Positions 32,184 to 40,343 of a stretch of DNA of 52,937 nucleotides are shown one piece after another. The DNA comes from an uncultured Dialister sp. (GTDB taxonomy: Bacteria; Bacillota; Negativicutes; Veillonellales; Dialisteraceae). Both the position numbers and the translations under genes were made by a program. Location: contig NZ_UPZP01000003.1 in NCBI RefSeq assembly GCF_900538805.1, forward strand, positions 1-52,937. The letters run 5' to 3'. How positions within the stretch are numbered: position 1 is the stretch's first letter; each line of letters begins with the position of its first letter. A model generated the notes under the pieces. It made no database searches, had not been told where the DNA came from, and saw only the letters and a list, made by a program, of their open reading frames with translations.

Positions 32184-32396
32184 TTAGTGAGCTAGTGAGC
32201 TGGTGAGCTAGTGAGTTAGTGAGTTAGTGAGTTAGTGAGTTAGTGAGTTAGTGGGCTGGTGGGCTGGTGAGCTGGTGAGCTAGTGAGTTGGGGGGTTGGG
32301 GGGTTGGTGGGTTGGTGGGGTGGTGGGCTGGTGGGCTGGTGGGCTGGGGGGCTGGTGGGACAGTGGGACAGGGGGACAGGGGGACAGGGGAAGGCA
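32184..32396. repeat. Long octamer array (AGTGAGTT/GGTGGGCT)n
   Basis: About 26 consecutive octamers over 210 bp. They drift in blocks: AGTGAGCT, AGTGAGTT (x5), AGTGGGCT, GGTGAGCT, GGGGGGTT, GGTGGGTT, GGTGGGCT (x3), AGTGGGAC, AGGGGGAC. Positions 2-4 and 6 stay G/T-rich throughout, and purine 1 and pyrimidine 8 are kept. It is strongly G-rich on the plus strand. This is the longest of six such arrays. Confidence 0.9.
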
Positions 32397-32439
32397 GTCC
32401 GCTTACCGCCGACTGCCTTGCATATATGAAACTATGCTT

Positions 32440-32965
32440 AGCGTCCATAGTGCCACCGCAAAGCGGGCCCTATAAAATTGCCGCGAAGCGGTCTCCACAA
32501 CCCTCGGGCCCAAGGCCCGTCAAACTTTAGAACCTTAAGAACCTTCGGGGCAAAGCCCCGTCAACCCTTCCCCCTCTGAACCTTCTGAACCTGTCGCGCC
32601 CAAAGGGCGCGGAACCCTCTGAACCCGGGCCCGCCTTTGGCGGGCCGTATAAAATTGCGGCGGCAGCCGCCACCACAACCCTCAGGCGCGTAGCGCCTGT
32701 CAAACCTTAGAACCTTCGGCCCGTAGGGGCCGTCAATCTTAAGAACCTTCCCCCTCTGAACCCTCTGAACCGGGGCCCGCAAAGCGGCTCTTATCAAATT
32801 GCGGCGGCAGCCGCCACCACAACCCTCAGGCGCGGAGCGCCTGTCAAACCTTAGAACCTTCGGCCCGTAGGGGCCGTCAATCTTAAGAACCTTCCCCCTC
32901 TGAACCTTCTGAACCTGTCGCGCCCAAAGGGCGCGGAACCCTCTGAACCCGGGCCCGCAATGCGG
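32440..32965. repeat. Large GC-hairpin mosaic with internal 144-bp duplication
   Basis: At least ten different hairpins (for example GGGCCC-AAG-GCCCG types, GGGGC-AAA-GCCCC, GCGCCC-AAA-GGGCGC, GGCGCG-TA-GCGCC, GGCGGC-AGCCGCC, GGCCC-GTA-GGGGCC). They are separated by conserved linkers: TATAAAATTG, CCACCACAACCCTC, GTCAAACCTTAGAACCTTC, CCCTCTGAACC. The block from about 32652 repeats at about 32796 (period 144 bp) with a change in one hairpin loop. It ends just inside the 3' end of the TetR gene, whose transcript would run into it. Confidence 0.8.
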
Positions 32966-32971
32966 GCCCTT

Positions 32972-33625
32972 TTATTTCGCTCCCTGCAGGATTTCCTTTA
33001 AATACTGGTTGGTTTCCTTCTTTTCGTCCAGGTTGTCCAGTAGGATATCCACGTAGCGGTCCAGTGTGTCGGCGTCGGTGTAGCCGGAGATGAAGGAGTT
33101 GCTGCGGTTGCTTTCCAGGATGATGGGGAATTCCACGGCCGAGAAAATCTGCATGGCCTTGAGTTCCAGGTCCTTTTCATTGGTGTATCCCGTGATTTCC
33201 GCCACGTTGCGAATGACCTTTTCCCAGCACTGGCTGTGGAGGAGGGAGAGGTAGATGAAGTAGGTGTCCTTGGCGTCTTCGCTGGAGGGGTTGGAGATGG
33301 AACGGAAGAGGGCAGGGTGCTGGCGGGCCAGGTGGAAGTAGGCGAGGATGTATTTCTTCATCCGCTCCCTGGCGGTAAAGCGGGTGTCATCCAGGTAGGA
33401 AACGATATTTTCCAGATTGCCCATCATGTATTCCAGAGCGCAGCCGATGAGTTCTTCCTTGGAGCCGAAGTAGTAGCGCACGGAGGCGATGTTTACGTTG
33501 GCTTCCTTGGCAATGGTGCGGACTGTGGCTTTCTTGAATCCCTGCTGCTGGAGGATGTGCACGGTGGTGGCAATCATTTTTTCACGGACTTTTTCACCTT
33601 TTCCTGTTAATTTTCTTGCACTCAT
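32972..33625 (-). CDS. TetR/AcrR family transcriptional regulator
   Basis: 217 residues. The N-terminal helix-turn-helix domain is typical: REKMIATTVHILQQQGFKKATVRTIAKEANVNIASVRYYFGSKEELI. The C-terminal ligand domain (about 60-217) is divergent. It is the second gene after the activase: its ATG overlaps the activase stop by four bases (ATGA). It is therefore expressed with the activase and plausibly controls that promoter, where a CTTTAAAACGACCGTTTAAAG palindrome (38065-38085) is a good TetR-type operator candidate. The effector might be an acyl-CoA (guess). Confidence 0.88.
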   Translation of the reverse strand: MSARKLTGKGEKVREKMIATTVHILQQQGFKKATVRTIAKEANVNIASVRYYFGSKEELIGCALEYMMGNLENIVSYLDDTRFTARERMKKYILAYFHLARQHPALFRSISNPSSEDAKDTYFIYLSLLHSQCWEKVIRNVAEITGYTNEKDLELKAMQIFSAVEFPIILESNRSNSFISGYTDADTLDRYVDILLDNLDEKKETNQYLKEILQGAK

Positions 33626-36600
33626 AATGTGGTACCCTTTCTGATGTTCATGGTCTTTCTAACAAAGGACAGGTCGTCCTGTGTTTCTTTCTTTTCGGTC
33701 AATGCATTCATCATCAGTTTCAGCCGGTTGGCCTGGTTCACTTCGCTGGCGCTGGCGTCGCAGTCAAGGGCCAGGAACACCGCTTCCGGATAGGCGCTGT
33801 GGAGTTTGTGAATCATGCCTTCGCCGGTGATATGGTTGGGCAGGCAGGCGAAGGGCTGGAGGCATACCACGCCGCGGCATTCATGGTAGAGGAGGTCGAT
33901 CATGTCGGCGGTGAGGAACCAGCCTTCACCGGCCCGGTTGCCCAGAGAAAGGTACTGGGAGGCCCGTTTGGCCAGTTTGCCGATGCTGGTGATTTCATGG
34001 AAGCGCTTGGAGTTTTTCAGCGCCTTTTCCAGGGGCTTCCTGTACCATTCGATGAGGTAGCGGGTGAAGGTGCCCTTCAGGTCGTCCTTGAAGGTGCCGT
34101 CCATTTCCTTTCGCTGGAAATGGCTGTCCAGGGAGCCGTAGAGGAAGAAGTCCAGCATGCCGCTGGTTTCCGCTTCGCCGCCGTTGGCTTCGATGGCGTG
34201 GACGATGTCGTTGCTGGCAATGGGGCTGAATTTCACGTAGATTTCACCGACAATGCCGATGCGGGGCCGGCGGGGCACGTCGGAGAGGGGCAGGCGGTCG
34301 AAGTCTTTGATGATGGATGAAATATTCTTCTTGTACTGATGGAAGGATTCGCCCTTCAGGATGGCTTCTGCCGCCTTTTTCTGCCAGGAGCGGTAGAGGG
34401 TCTCTGCGCTGCCCGGTTCCTTTTCGTAGGGGCGGGTGCGGTAGAGGCACTGCTGCAGGGCGTCGCCGTACACCACGGCCTGGATGAGCTTGATACCCAG
34501 GCCCGGGGTGAATTTGAAGCCCGGCTGGGGTTCAAAGCCGTGGGTGTTGAGGGAAATTACCGGTATCTGGGAGAGGCCTTCCTCGTCCAGGGCCTTGTGT
34601 ATGAAGCCGATGTAGTTGGAGGCACGGCACATGCCGCCGGTCTGGGACATCATGACCGCTGTGCGGTTCAGGTCGTATTCTCCTGATTTCAGGGCTCTCA
34701 TGAGGGAGCCGATGGTGATGATGGCGGGATAGCAGGCGTCGTTATTGACGGAGGAGAGGCCTTCGTCAATGTCTGCACGAATCGGCGGAAGCACCTTCAC
34801 ATGGTAGCCGCCGCTTCTGGCAGCTGCTTCGATGAGGGGGAAATGGATGGGGGACATTTCCGGCACCAGGATGGTGAAGTCCTTCTTCATGTCTTCGGTG
34901 AAGGCGGATTTCGGATAAAGGATGGGCTCTGCCTTTGTGTTTTCCTCCACCCTTTCCTTGATGGCGGATTTCAGGGAGCGCAGACGGATGCGCACGGCAC
35001 CCAGGTTCAGACTCTGGTCGATTTTGAGGCAGGTGTAGAGGCGGTCCCTCTTATTCATGATTTCCTGCACCTGGTCTGTCACCACGGCGTCCAGACCGCA
35101 GCCGAAGGAATTCAGTTCCACCAGCTCCAGGTTGTCGTGGCGGGTGACGTAGTCGGCGGCCTTGTAGAGGCGACTGTGCCAGGTCCACTGGTTCATGACG
35201 CGGAGATTCGGGAACTGGCCGCCCACCATGGATACGCCGTCTTCGGAGAGCACCGCCATGCCCAGCTGGTTGATGAGGTCGGGGATGGAGTGGTTCACTG
35301 TGGGGTCCACATGGTAGGGACGGCCGGCAAGGACGATGCCGATGAGGTGCTTTTCTTTGATTTCCGCAAGAATTCGTTTCGTTTCCTGGTACAGTTCGCG
35401 GCGGTAGGTTTCTTCCGCCGCCTGTCCGGCGTAAATGGCGGATTCGATTTCACTTCCCGGAATGCCCAGGGGCTTGAAGAATTTCTTCAGCCTGCCGAAA
35501 ATGGCCTTGGAGTGAAGGGGCAGGAATGGATGGTACAGCTTGGCTTTGTACCGGGAAAGCACTTCGTCCATGTTGGCCTGGATGTTTTCCGGATAGGAAG
35601 CCACCATGGGGCAGTTGTAGCTGTTGGTGCTGCCTTCGTCGGGGCCCTTGTCGATGCAGGGGTACCAGATGAAGTCCACGTGCTTTTTGGCCAGGTCGTA
35701 CACATGGGCATGGGCCAGCTTGGCCGGGAAGCATTCGGAATAGGATGGAATGGTTTCCATGGCTTCCGTAGGAATGTCCCGGAGCTGCTCGCTGGAAAGC
35801 ATGACCCGGTAGCCCAGTTTCGTAAAGAAGGCATGCCAGAAGGGATAGTCTTCATACATGTTCATGGTGCGGGGAATGCCTACGGTGCCCCGCTTGGCGT
35901 CTTTCGGGGACAGGGGGCGGCGGTGCCAGATCTTATCGTATTTCCAGCGGTAAATGTTTGGCAGTGTGGAGTGGGGTGCCGTCTTGCCGGTGAGCATGAT
36001 GGCAGCGCCCCTTTCGCAGCGGTTGCCGGAAACGAAGGCACGGCCGTCGTTGAAACGGGTGAGGGTAATCATGCAGTGATTGCCGCAGCCGGGGCAGCGC
36101 TTCATTTCATTGGTATAGGTAAGGGATTTCAGTTCCTCCGGCGTCACCAGGGAGGATACATGGCCTTCGGGGCAGGAGTCCTTCGTAATGAGGGCGATGC
36201 CGTAGGCTCCCATGAGGCCTGCCACATCGGGACGGATGACATGGCAGTCCAGCAGTTTTTCCAGCGCCCGGAGTACGGCGTCGTTGTAGAAGGTGCCGCC
36301 CTGCACTACTACCTTATTTCCCAGGTCCGACGCCTTGCGGAGGCGGATAACCTTGTAGAGGGCATTTTTGATGACGGAGTAGGAAAGGCCGGCGGAAATA
36401 TCTGCCACCGATACGCCGTTCTTCTGGGCTTCCCGTACCCGGGAGTTCATGAATACGGTGCAGCGGGAGCCAAGGTCCACCGGATGGGGGGCTTTCAGGG
36501 CAATGCGGGAAAACTCCTTGATATCCATGCCCAGGGACTGGGCAAAGGTGTCCAGGAAGGAACCGCAACCGGAGGAGCAGGCTTCGTTCAGGAGAATGTC

Positions 36601-37911
36601 ATCCACGGCGCCGTCCTTAATGCGGCAGCATTTCATGTCCTGTCCGCCGATATCCAGAATGGTGGTCACGTCGGGAAGAAAATGCTTGGCGCCCCGATAG
36701 TGGGCCATGGTTTCCACTTCTCCCACGTCCGCCTGCAGGGCCCTTTTGATGAGCTCTTCGCCGTAGCCTGTGACGCCGGCACCGGCAATGGTGACCCCTT
36801 CCGGCAGTTTGCTGTACAGGTCGGAAAGAATCTTTTTCGCCCCTGCCAGGGGTGTGCCCTTGTTGCTGCTGTAATATTCATACAGAATGCGGCCCTCTTT
36901 GTCCAGAAGCACCGCCTTGATGGTGGTGGAGCCGGCGTCAATGCCCAGCCATACGGAACCTTTGGCTTTGGAAATATCGCCCCGGGGCGCATGGAAGCGG
37001 CTGTGCCGCTCTGTAAATTCCCGGTATTCCTCTTCATTGGCAAAAAGGGGCGGCAGGGTTTTGGAAGTGCCAAGGTCCACGTCCTTTGCATTTTCCACTT
37101 TGGAGAGCCAGCTGTCCAGATCCATGGGACGGTCGTGGCGGGCGGACACGGCGGCGCCGATGGCTACATACAGTTCCCCGTGCTCCGGTACAATCATGTC
37201 TTCATCTGCAATGTCCAGGGTTTTCTGGAAACGCTCACGCAGCATGGGCTGGAAGGTGAGGGGGCCGCCAAGAAAGGCCACTTTGCCGTGGACAGGACGG
37301 CCGCAGGTGAGGCCGGAAATGGTCTGGTTCACCACGGACTGGAAAACGGACAGGGCAATATCCTCATGGGAAACGCCTTCGTTCAAAAGGGCCTGGATAT
37401 CGGTCTTTGCAAATACACCGCAGCGGGAGGCAATGGGATAAATCCGCTCTGCCCTGGAAGCCAGCTTCCCCAGTCCTGCCGCATCCACGGAAAGGAGGGA
37501 AGCCATGCGGTCGATAAAGGCACCGGTGCCGCCGGCGCAGGCGCCGTTCATTCGCTGGTCCACGCCGTTCCTAAGATAGGTGATTTTTTCATCTTCCCCG
37601 CCCAGTTCGATAATCACGTCGGTGTCGGGATGGAAGGTTTGAACCGCCTTCGTTTCCGCCAGAATTTCCTGGCAGAAAGGAAGACCCATGAGCTTGGCCA
37701 GCCCCATGCCGCCGCTGCCGGAAATGGAAGCGGTGATGCGGTAACCGGAAAACTTCTGCTCAAGCTCTTTCAAAAGAGACATGGTGGCGCTCCGGATATC
37801 GGACATATGGCGCTGGTACCGCCCGAAAAGAAGCTTCAGGTAAGGCGATAAAGCAGCCACCTTCACCGTGGTGGAGCCCACATCGATTCCTACATGAATG
37901 ACTGGTTTCAT
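33622..37911 (-). CDS. Giant acyl-CoA dehydratase activase (two BadF/HgdC ATPase domains plus DUF2229 and HgdB-like region)
   Basis: 1429 residues. Two ASKHA ATPase domains: VGIDVGSTTVK (residues 7-17) with CAGGTGAFIDRMA and SRCGVFAKTDI, and LGIDAGSTTIK with CSSGCGSFLDTFA and SRCTVFMNSRV. Both keep the two cysteines that bridge the 4Fe-4S cluster in HgdC-type activators. A Cys-rich joint CPGCGNHCMITL and CERG follows, then a DUF2229 region (GIPRTMNMYEDYPFWHAFFTKLG) and a C-terminal part resembling the dehydratase subunits. Single-domain activators inject electrons into 2-hydroxyacyl-CoA dehydratases at ATP cost. The role of the giant form is not established, and double-cubane cluster reduction is a possibility. 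The start at 37911 follows GGGAGG. It overlaps the TetR gene. Confidence 0.88.
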   Translation of the reverse strand: MKPVIHVGIDVGSTTVKVAALSPYLKLLFGRYQRHMSDIRSATMSLLKELEQKFSGYRITASISGSGGMGLAKLMGLPFCQEILAETKAVQTFHPDTDVIIELGGEDEKITYLRNGVDQRMNGACAGGTGAFIDRMASLLSVDAAGLGKLASRAERIYPIASRCGVFAKTDIQALLNEGVSHEDIALSVFQSVVNQTISGLTCGRPVHGKVAFLGGPLTFQPMLRERFQKTLDIADEDMIVPEHGELYVAIGAAVSARHDRPMDLDSWLSKVENAKDVDLGTSKTLPPLFANEEEYREFTERHSRFHAPRGDISKAKGSVWLGIDAGSTTIKAVLLDKEGRILYEYYSSNKGTPLAGAKKILSDLYSKLPEGVTIAGAGVTGYGEELIKRALQADVGEVETMAHYRGAKHFLPDVTTILDIGGQDMKCCRIKDGAVDDILLNEACSSGCGSFLDTFAQSLGMDIKEFSRIALKAPHPVDLGSRCTVFMNSRVREAQKNGVSVADISAGLSYSVIKNALYKVIRLRKASDLGNKVVVQGGTFYNDAVLRALEKLLDCHVIRPDVAGLMGAYGIALITKDSCPEGHVSSLVTPEELKSLTYTNEMKRCPGCGNHCMITLTRFNDGRAFVSGNRCERGAAIMLTGKTAPHSTLPNIYRWKYDKIWHRRPLSPKDAKRGTVGIPRTMNMYEDYPFWHAFFTKLGYRVMLSSEQLRDIPTEAMETIPSYSECFPAKLAHAHVYDLAKKHVDFIWYPCIDKGPDEGSTNSYNCPMVASYPENIQANMDEVLSRYKAKLYHPFLPLHSKAIFGRLKKFFKPLGIPGSEIESAIYAGQAAEETYRRELYQETKRILAEIKEKHLIGIVLAGRPYHVDPTVNHSIPDLINQLGMAVLSEDGVSMVGGQFPNLRVMNQWTWHSRLYKAADYVTRHDNLELVELNSFGCGLDAVVTDQVQEIMNKRDRLYTCLKIDQSLNLGAVRIRLRSLKSAIKERVEENTKAEPILYPKSAFTEDMKKDFTILVPEMSPIHFPLIEAAARSGGYHVKVLPPIRADIDEGLSSVNNDACYPAIITIGSLMRALKSGEYDLNRTAVMMSQTGGMCRASNYIGFIHKALDEEGLSQIPVISLNTHGFEPQPGFKFTPGLGIKLIQAVVYGDALQQCLYRTRPYEKEPGSAETLYRSWQKKAAEAILKGESFHQYKKNISSIIKDFDRLPLSDVPRRPRIGIVGEIYVKFSPIASNDIVHAIEANGGEAETSGMLDFFLYGSLDSHFQRKEMDGTFKDDLKGTFTRYLIEWYRKPLEKALKNSKRFHEITSIGKLAKRASQYLSLGNRAGEGWFLTADMIDLLYHECRGVVCLQPFACLPNHITGEGMIHKLHSAYPEAVFLALDCDASASEVNQANRLKLMMNALTEKKETQDDLSFVRKTMNIRKGTTL

Positions 37912-38000
37912 GAAATACCTCCCAAGGCCGGCGGCAGTACCGCAGACCATTAAAAAACATTTAAAAAGTACTGTGTTACGAAAGATGTACTGTTGTTTAT

Positions 38001-38085
38001 AATCATATGATTGATTCGTTCAGTTATATTTTAACACTCTTCGATAAATACGACAATCGGAGAACTTTAAAACGACCGTTTAAAG
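38001..38085 (-). promoter_or_regulatory. Activase-TetR operon promoter with palindromic operator candidates
   Basis: Minus-strand promoter TTGTCG (38056-38051), 17 bp, TAAAAT (38033-38028). Just upstream of the -35 is the near-perfect 21-bp palindrome CTTTAAAACGACCGTTTAAAG (38065-38085). A second perfect palindrome, AATCATATGATT (38001-38012), is in the transcribed leader. AACGNCCGTT-type cores are common in TetR operators. Confidence 0.52.
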
Positions 38086-38167
38086 CTATAGAAATTTGTG
38101 CCATTTTTCCATTAAATTCATAGATAAATGAATAGGATACTATGGAAATAACCGAAGAGCGGGGATA

Positions 38168-38210
38168 CAAAAAGGATTGCAAAGAAATGTAAATCACTTC
38201 TTTGCAATCC
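38168..38210 (-). terminator. Terminator of the LOG-family gene
   Basis: Minus strand GGATTGCAAAGAAGTG...CATTTCTTTGCAATCC then TTTTTG. Same architecture as the GACTGTGA family, with a variant stem. Confidence 0.78.
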
Positions 38211-38236
38211 CTTATATACATATATAAAATTAATCA

Positions 38237-38791
38237 TCAACCCTTGAGCACTTCCATGATTTCAGTAAGGGCTCGGCAGAAATGGATGGAAGCAAGGTCT
38301 TCCTTTTCGATGAAGCCAAGGGTGAGCCAGTTTTTGAAAAGGAATTTCAGGGGGTCGTATATGCCATCTATGTTGGCAATGACGATGGGCGGTCGGTCCT
38401 GCGGAGCTTTGTAGATGCGGTAGTGGCTGAAGGTGTCGGAAAGTTCTTCCAATGTGCCTATGCCTCCGGGAAGGACAATGAAGGCATCGCCGGCTTCTAT
38501 CATTTTCTGCTTCCTTGTAATCATGTCCGGCACTTCCAAAAGCTCCGTAATGCCCCGGTGGGCCTGTTCCTTTTCAATGAACACCTGGGGGATGATGCCG
38601 GTGACTCTGCCGCCTGCGGCCATGGCAGCATCGGCGGCAAGGCCCATGAGGCCTACGGTGCCGCCGCCGTAAATCATATGGAAGCCCCCTTTCCCCAGGG
38701 CTTCGCCCAGCCTTCCGGCCAGGGAGGCAAAGGCTGGATTGTTTCCGAAATGGGAACCGCAGTAGACCACGATGTTTGTATATTTGGACAT
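38237..38791 (-). CDS. LOG family protein (nucleotide 5'-monophosphate phosphoribohydrolase)
   Basis: 184 residues with a Rossmann-like fold. The family signatures are intact: GGGTVGLMG (about residue 42) and PGGIGTLEE (about 110), which together bind the phosphoribose and hold the catalytic Glu/Arg. The family cleaves cytokinin ribotides in plants; bacterial members (YvdD, PpnN-type relatives) split purine or pyrimidine nucleoside monophosphates. The N-terminus IVVYCGSHFGNNPAF is typical. GAAGGA precedes the ATG. Single gene. Confidence 0.9.
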   Translation of the reverse strand: MSKYTNIVVYCGSHFGNNPAFASLAGRLGEALGKGGFHMIYGGGTVGLMGLAADAAMAAGGRVTGIIPQVFIEKEQAHRGITELLEVPDMITRKQKMIEAGDAFIVLPGGIGTLEELSDTFSHYRIYKAPQDRPPIVIANIDGIYDPLKFLFKNWLTLGFIEKEDLASIHFCRALTEIMEVLKG

Positions 38792-38892
38792 AGTTTTTCC
38801 TTCTTTTTACGATAACGATATGGAATGGTGCTGTTTTTATTGTATCATAGACATGGGGGGAGGCTTGCTGCTTGTTTCTTGTCGTTACCATT

Positions 38893-38934
38893 CTATCATC
38901 TATCATCTATCTTCTATCAGCTAGCTTCTATCGT
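38893..38934. repeat. Heptamer array (CTATCAT)n
   Basis: Six tandem heptamers CTATCAT, CTATCAT, CTATCTT, CTATCAG, CTAGCTT, CTATCGT between the LOG gene and the str promoter. The remainder of the 38792-39099 gap is A/T-rich leader with the promoter at 39025. Confidence 0.72.
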
Positions 38935-39024
38935 CTCGAACGGGGGATTTTGAATCAAATGACACGCCAGGAACCGTGGTAAAAAAGTTATGCATAAATA
39001 CGGAGAAAAAAGGCAATAAAAAGT

Positions 39025-39053
39025 TTGACATGGAAGGCTTGTAATGATATAAT
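39025..39053 (+). promoter_or_regulatory. Consensus promoter of the str operon
   Basis: Perfect TTGACA (39025-39030), 17 bp, perfect TATAAT (39048-39053). It is the only promoter in the window with both hexamers exact, as expected for translation genes. Confidence 0.92.
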
Positions 39054-39099
39054 TCCAATGTTGCGTGGATTTAGTGTGCTGCAAATCAGGTGAGAATGA

Positions 39100-39351
39100 A
39101 TGACACTGGAAGAATTGAAATCCGGCACATTTGTGGTCGGAATGAAAGAAACTGAGCGGGCTATTGAGAAGCAGGAAGCGGCATGTGTATTTATTGCTTC
39201 TGACTGCGATGAAAGAATTTCAAATCCCCTCATGGAAGCCTGCCAGTCGTCAGGAATTCCTGTGGAACAGGGATTCACTAAAAAAGAGATAGGCCGTGCC
39301 TGCGGTATCAAAGTGAAGGCCGCATCCGCCGCTCTTCTTAAATCCCGGTAA
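39100..39351 (+). CDS. L7Ae/L30e-like ribosome-associated protein (YbxF/RplGB type)
   Basis: 83 residues. Motif V...AIEKQEAACVFIASDCDERISNPLMEACQSSGIPVEQGFTKKEIGRACGIKVKAASAALL is the kink-turn-binding L7Ae fold. In Bacillus the equivalent gene (ybxF) sits between rpoC and rpsL. Here the same position next to rpsL is kept, but no rpoB/rpoC precede it; a promoter does. AGGTGA lies six bases before the ATG. First gene of the str operon here. Confidence 0.87.
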   Translation: MTLEELKSGTFVVGMKETERAIEKQEAACVFIASDCDERISNPLMEACQSSGIPVEQGFTKKEIGRACGIKVKAASAALLKSR

Positions 39352-39418
39352 TATCTTTCGGGGCTATGCCCTGGAGGATCAATTATAAATTTACTCTTGA
39401 AGAAAGGAGGTGCCCATA

Positions 39419-39793
39419 TTGCCGACAATTAATCAGCTGGTTCGTAAAGGCCGCCAGACTCTGGCTACCAAAGCGAAGACCCCGGCTCTGAAACAGTCCC
39501 CACAGAAACGTGGTGTCTGCACCAGAGTTTACACAGCTACCCCGAAGAAGCCGAACTCTGCTCTTCGTAAAGTAGCCCGTGTACGCCTGACCAACGGAAT
39601 CGAAGTTTCTGCTTACATTCCTGGTGAAGGCCATAACCTGCAGGAACACTCCGTCGTCCTCATCAGAGGCGGCCGTGTTAAGGATCTTCCAGGCGTTCGT
39701 TACCACATTATCCGCGGCGCACTCGATACCGTAGGTGTATCCGGTCGTCAGCAGGGCCGTTCCAAATACGGCGCTAAGCGCGAAAAGAAATAA
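39419..39793 (+). CDS. rpsL: 30S ribosomal protein S12
   Basis: 124 residues, full family length: PTINQLVRKGRQT at the N-terminus, the decoding-loop TPKKPNSALRKVARVRL, and GVRYHIIRGALDTVGV. S12 lies at the A-site and its lysines (KPNS) are the classic streptomycin-resistance positions; the wild-type residues are present. The start is TTG at 39419, eight bases after AAAGGAGG. An in-frame GTG at 39410 overlaps that site and would add MPI, so it was rejected. Confidence 0.96.
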   Translation: MPTINQLVRKGRQTLATKAKTPALKQSPQKRGVCTRVYTATPKKPNSALRKVARVRLTNGIEVSAYIPGEGHNLQEHSVVLIRGGRVKDLPGVRYHIIRGALDTVGVSGRQQGRSKYGAKREKK

Positions 39794-39851
39794 TTGATTT
39801 ACCATTTCACTAATGTGACTAACAAAGAACGTTTTAAGGAGGAAATTAACA

Positions 39852-40322
39852 ATGCCGAGAAAAGGTGCTGTTCCGAAACGTGACGTGCTGCCGGATCCCG
39901 TGTATGGAAACAAGACAGTAACCCGTTTCATCAACAAGGTTATGCTGGATGGCAAAAAGGGTGTCGCTGAAAAAATCGTTTATGGCGCATTTGACATCTG
40001 CCACAGCAAGCTCAACAAAGAACCAATCGAAATTTTCGAACAGGCTCTCAATAATGTTATGCCGGTTCTGGAAGTTCGTGCCCGCCGTGTAGGCGGCGCC
40101 AACTACCAGGTGCCGGTTGAAGTCAGGGCAGACCGCCGTCTGACTCTGGGTATCCGCTGGATGGTCAACTATGCCCGCCAGCGCAGCGAACGTACCATGG
40201 AAGAACGTCTTGCAGGAGAACTCATGGACGCTTTCAACAATACGGGCGCAGCAGTAAAGAAGAAAGAAGATACTCATAAAATGGCTGAAGCCAACAAGGC
40301 TTTTGCTCATTACCGCTGGTAA
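39852..40322 (+). CDS. rpsG: 30S ribosomal protein S7
   Basis: 156 residues, the standard bacterial length. PRKGAVPKRDVLPDPVYGNKTVTRFINKVM and ALNNVMPVLEVRARRVGGANYQVPVEV are invariant family segments. S7 nucleates the 30S head and contacts E-site tRNA. AAGGAGG precedes the ATG. In many bacteria S7 represses the str mRNA; no special structure is obvious in the 58-bp gap after rpsL. Confidence 0.96.
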   Translation: MPRKGAVPKRDVLPDPVYGNKTVTRFINKVMLDGKKGVAEKIVYGAFDICHSKLNKEPIEIFEQALNNVMPVLEVRARRVGGANYQVPVEVRADRRLTLGIRWMVNYARQRSERTMEERLAGELMDAFNNTGAAVKKKEDTHKMAEANKAFAHYRW

Positions 40323-40343
40323 TTTTAATAAGGAGAAACAATC

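Noticed and set aside
34801..37851. Antisense reading frame of 1016 residues opposite the activase (and similar long ones opposite the GGDEF protein, fusA and tuf)
   Set aside because: They result from codon bias in GC-rich or highly biased genes. The sense frames have complete domains, and the antisense ones have composition unlike proteins and no ribosome sites.
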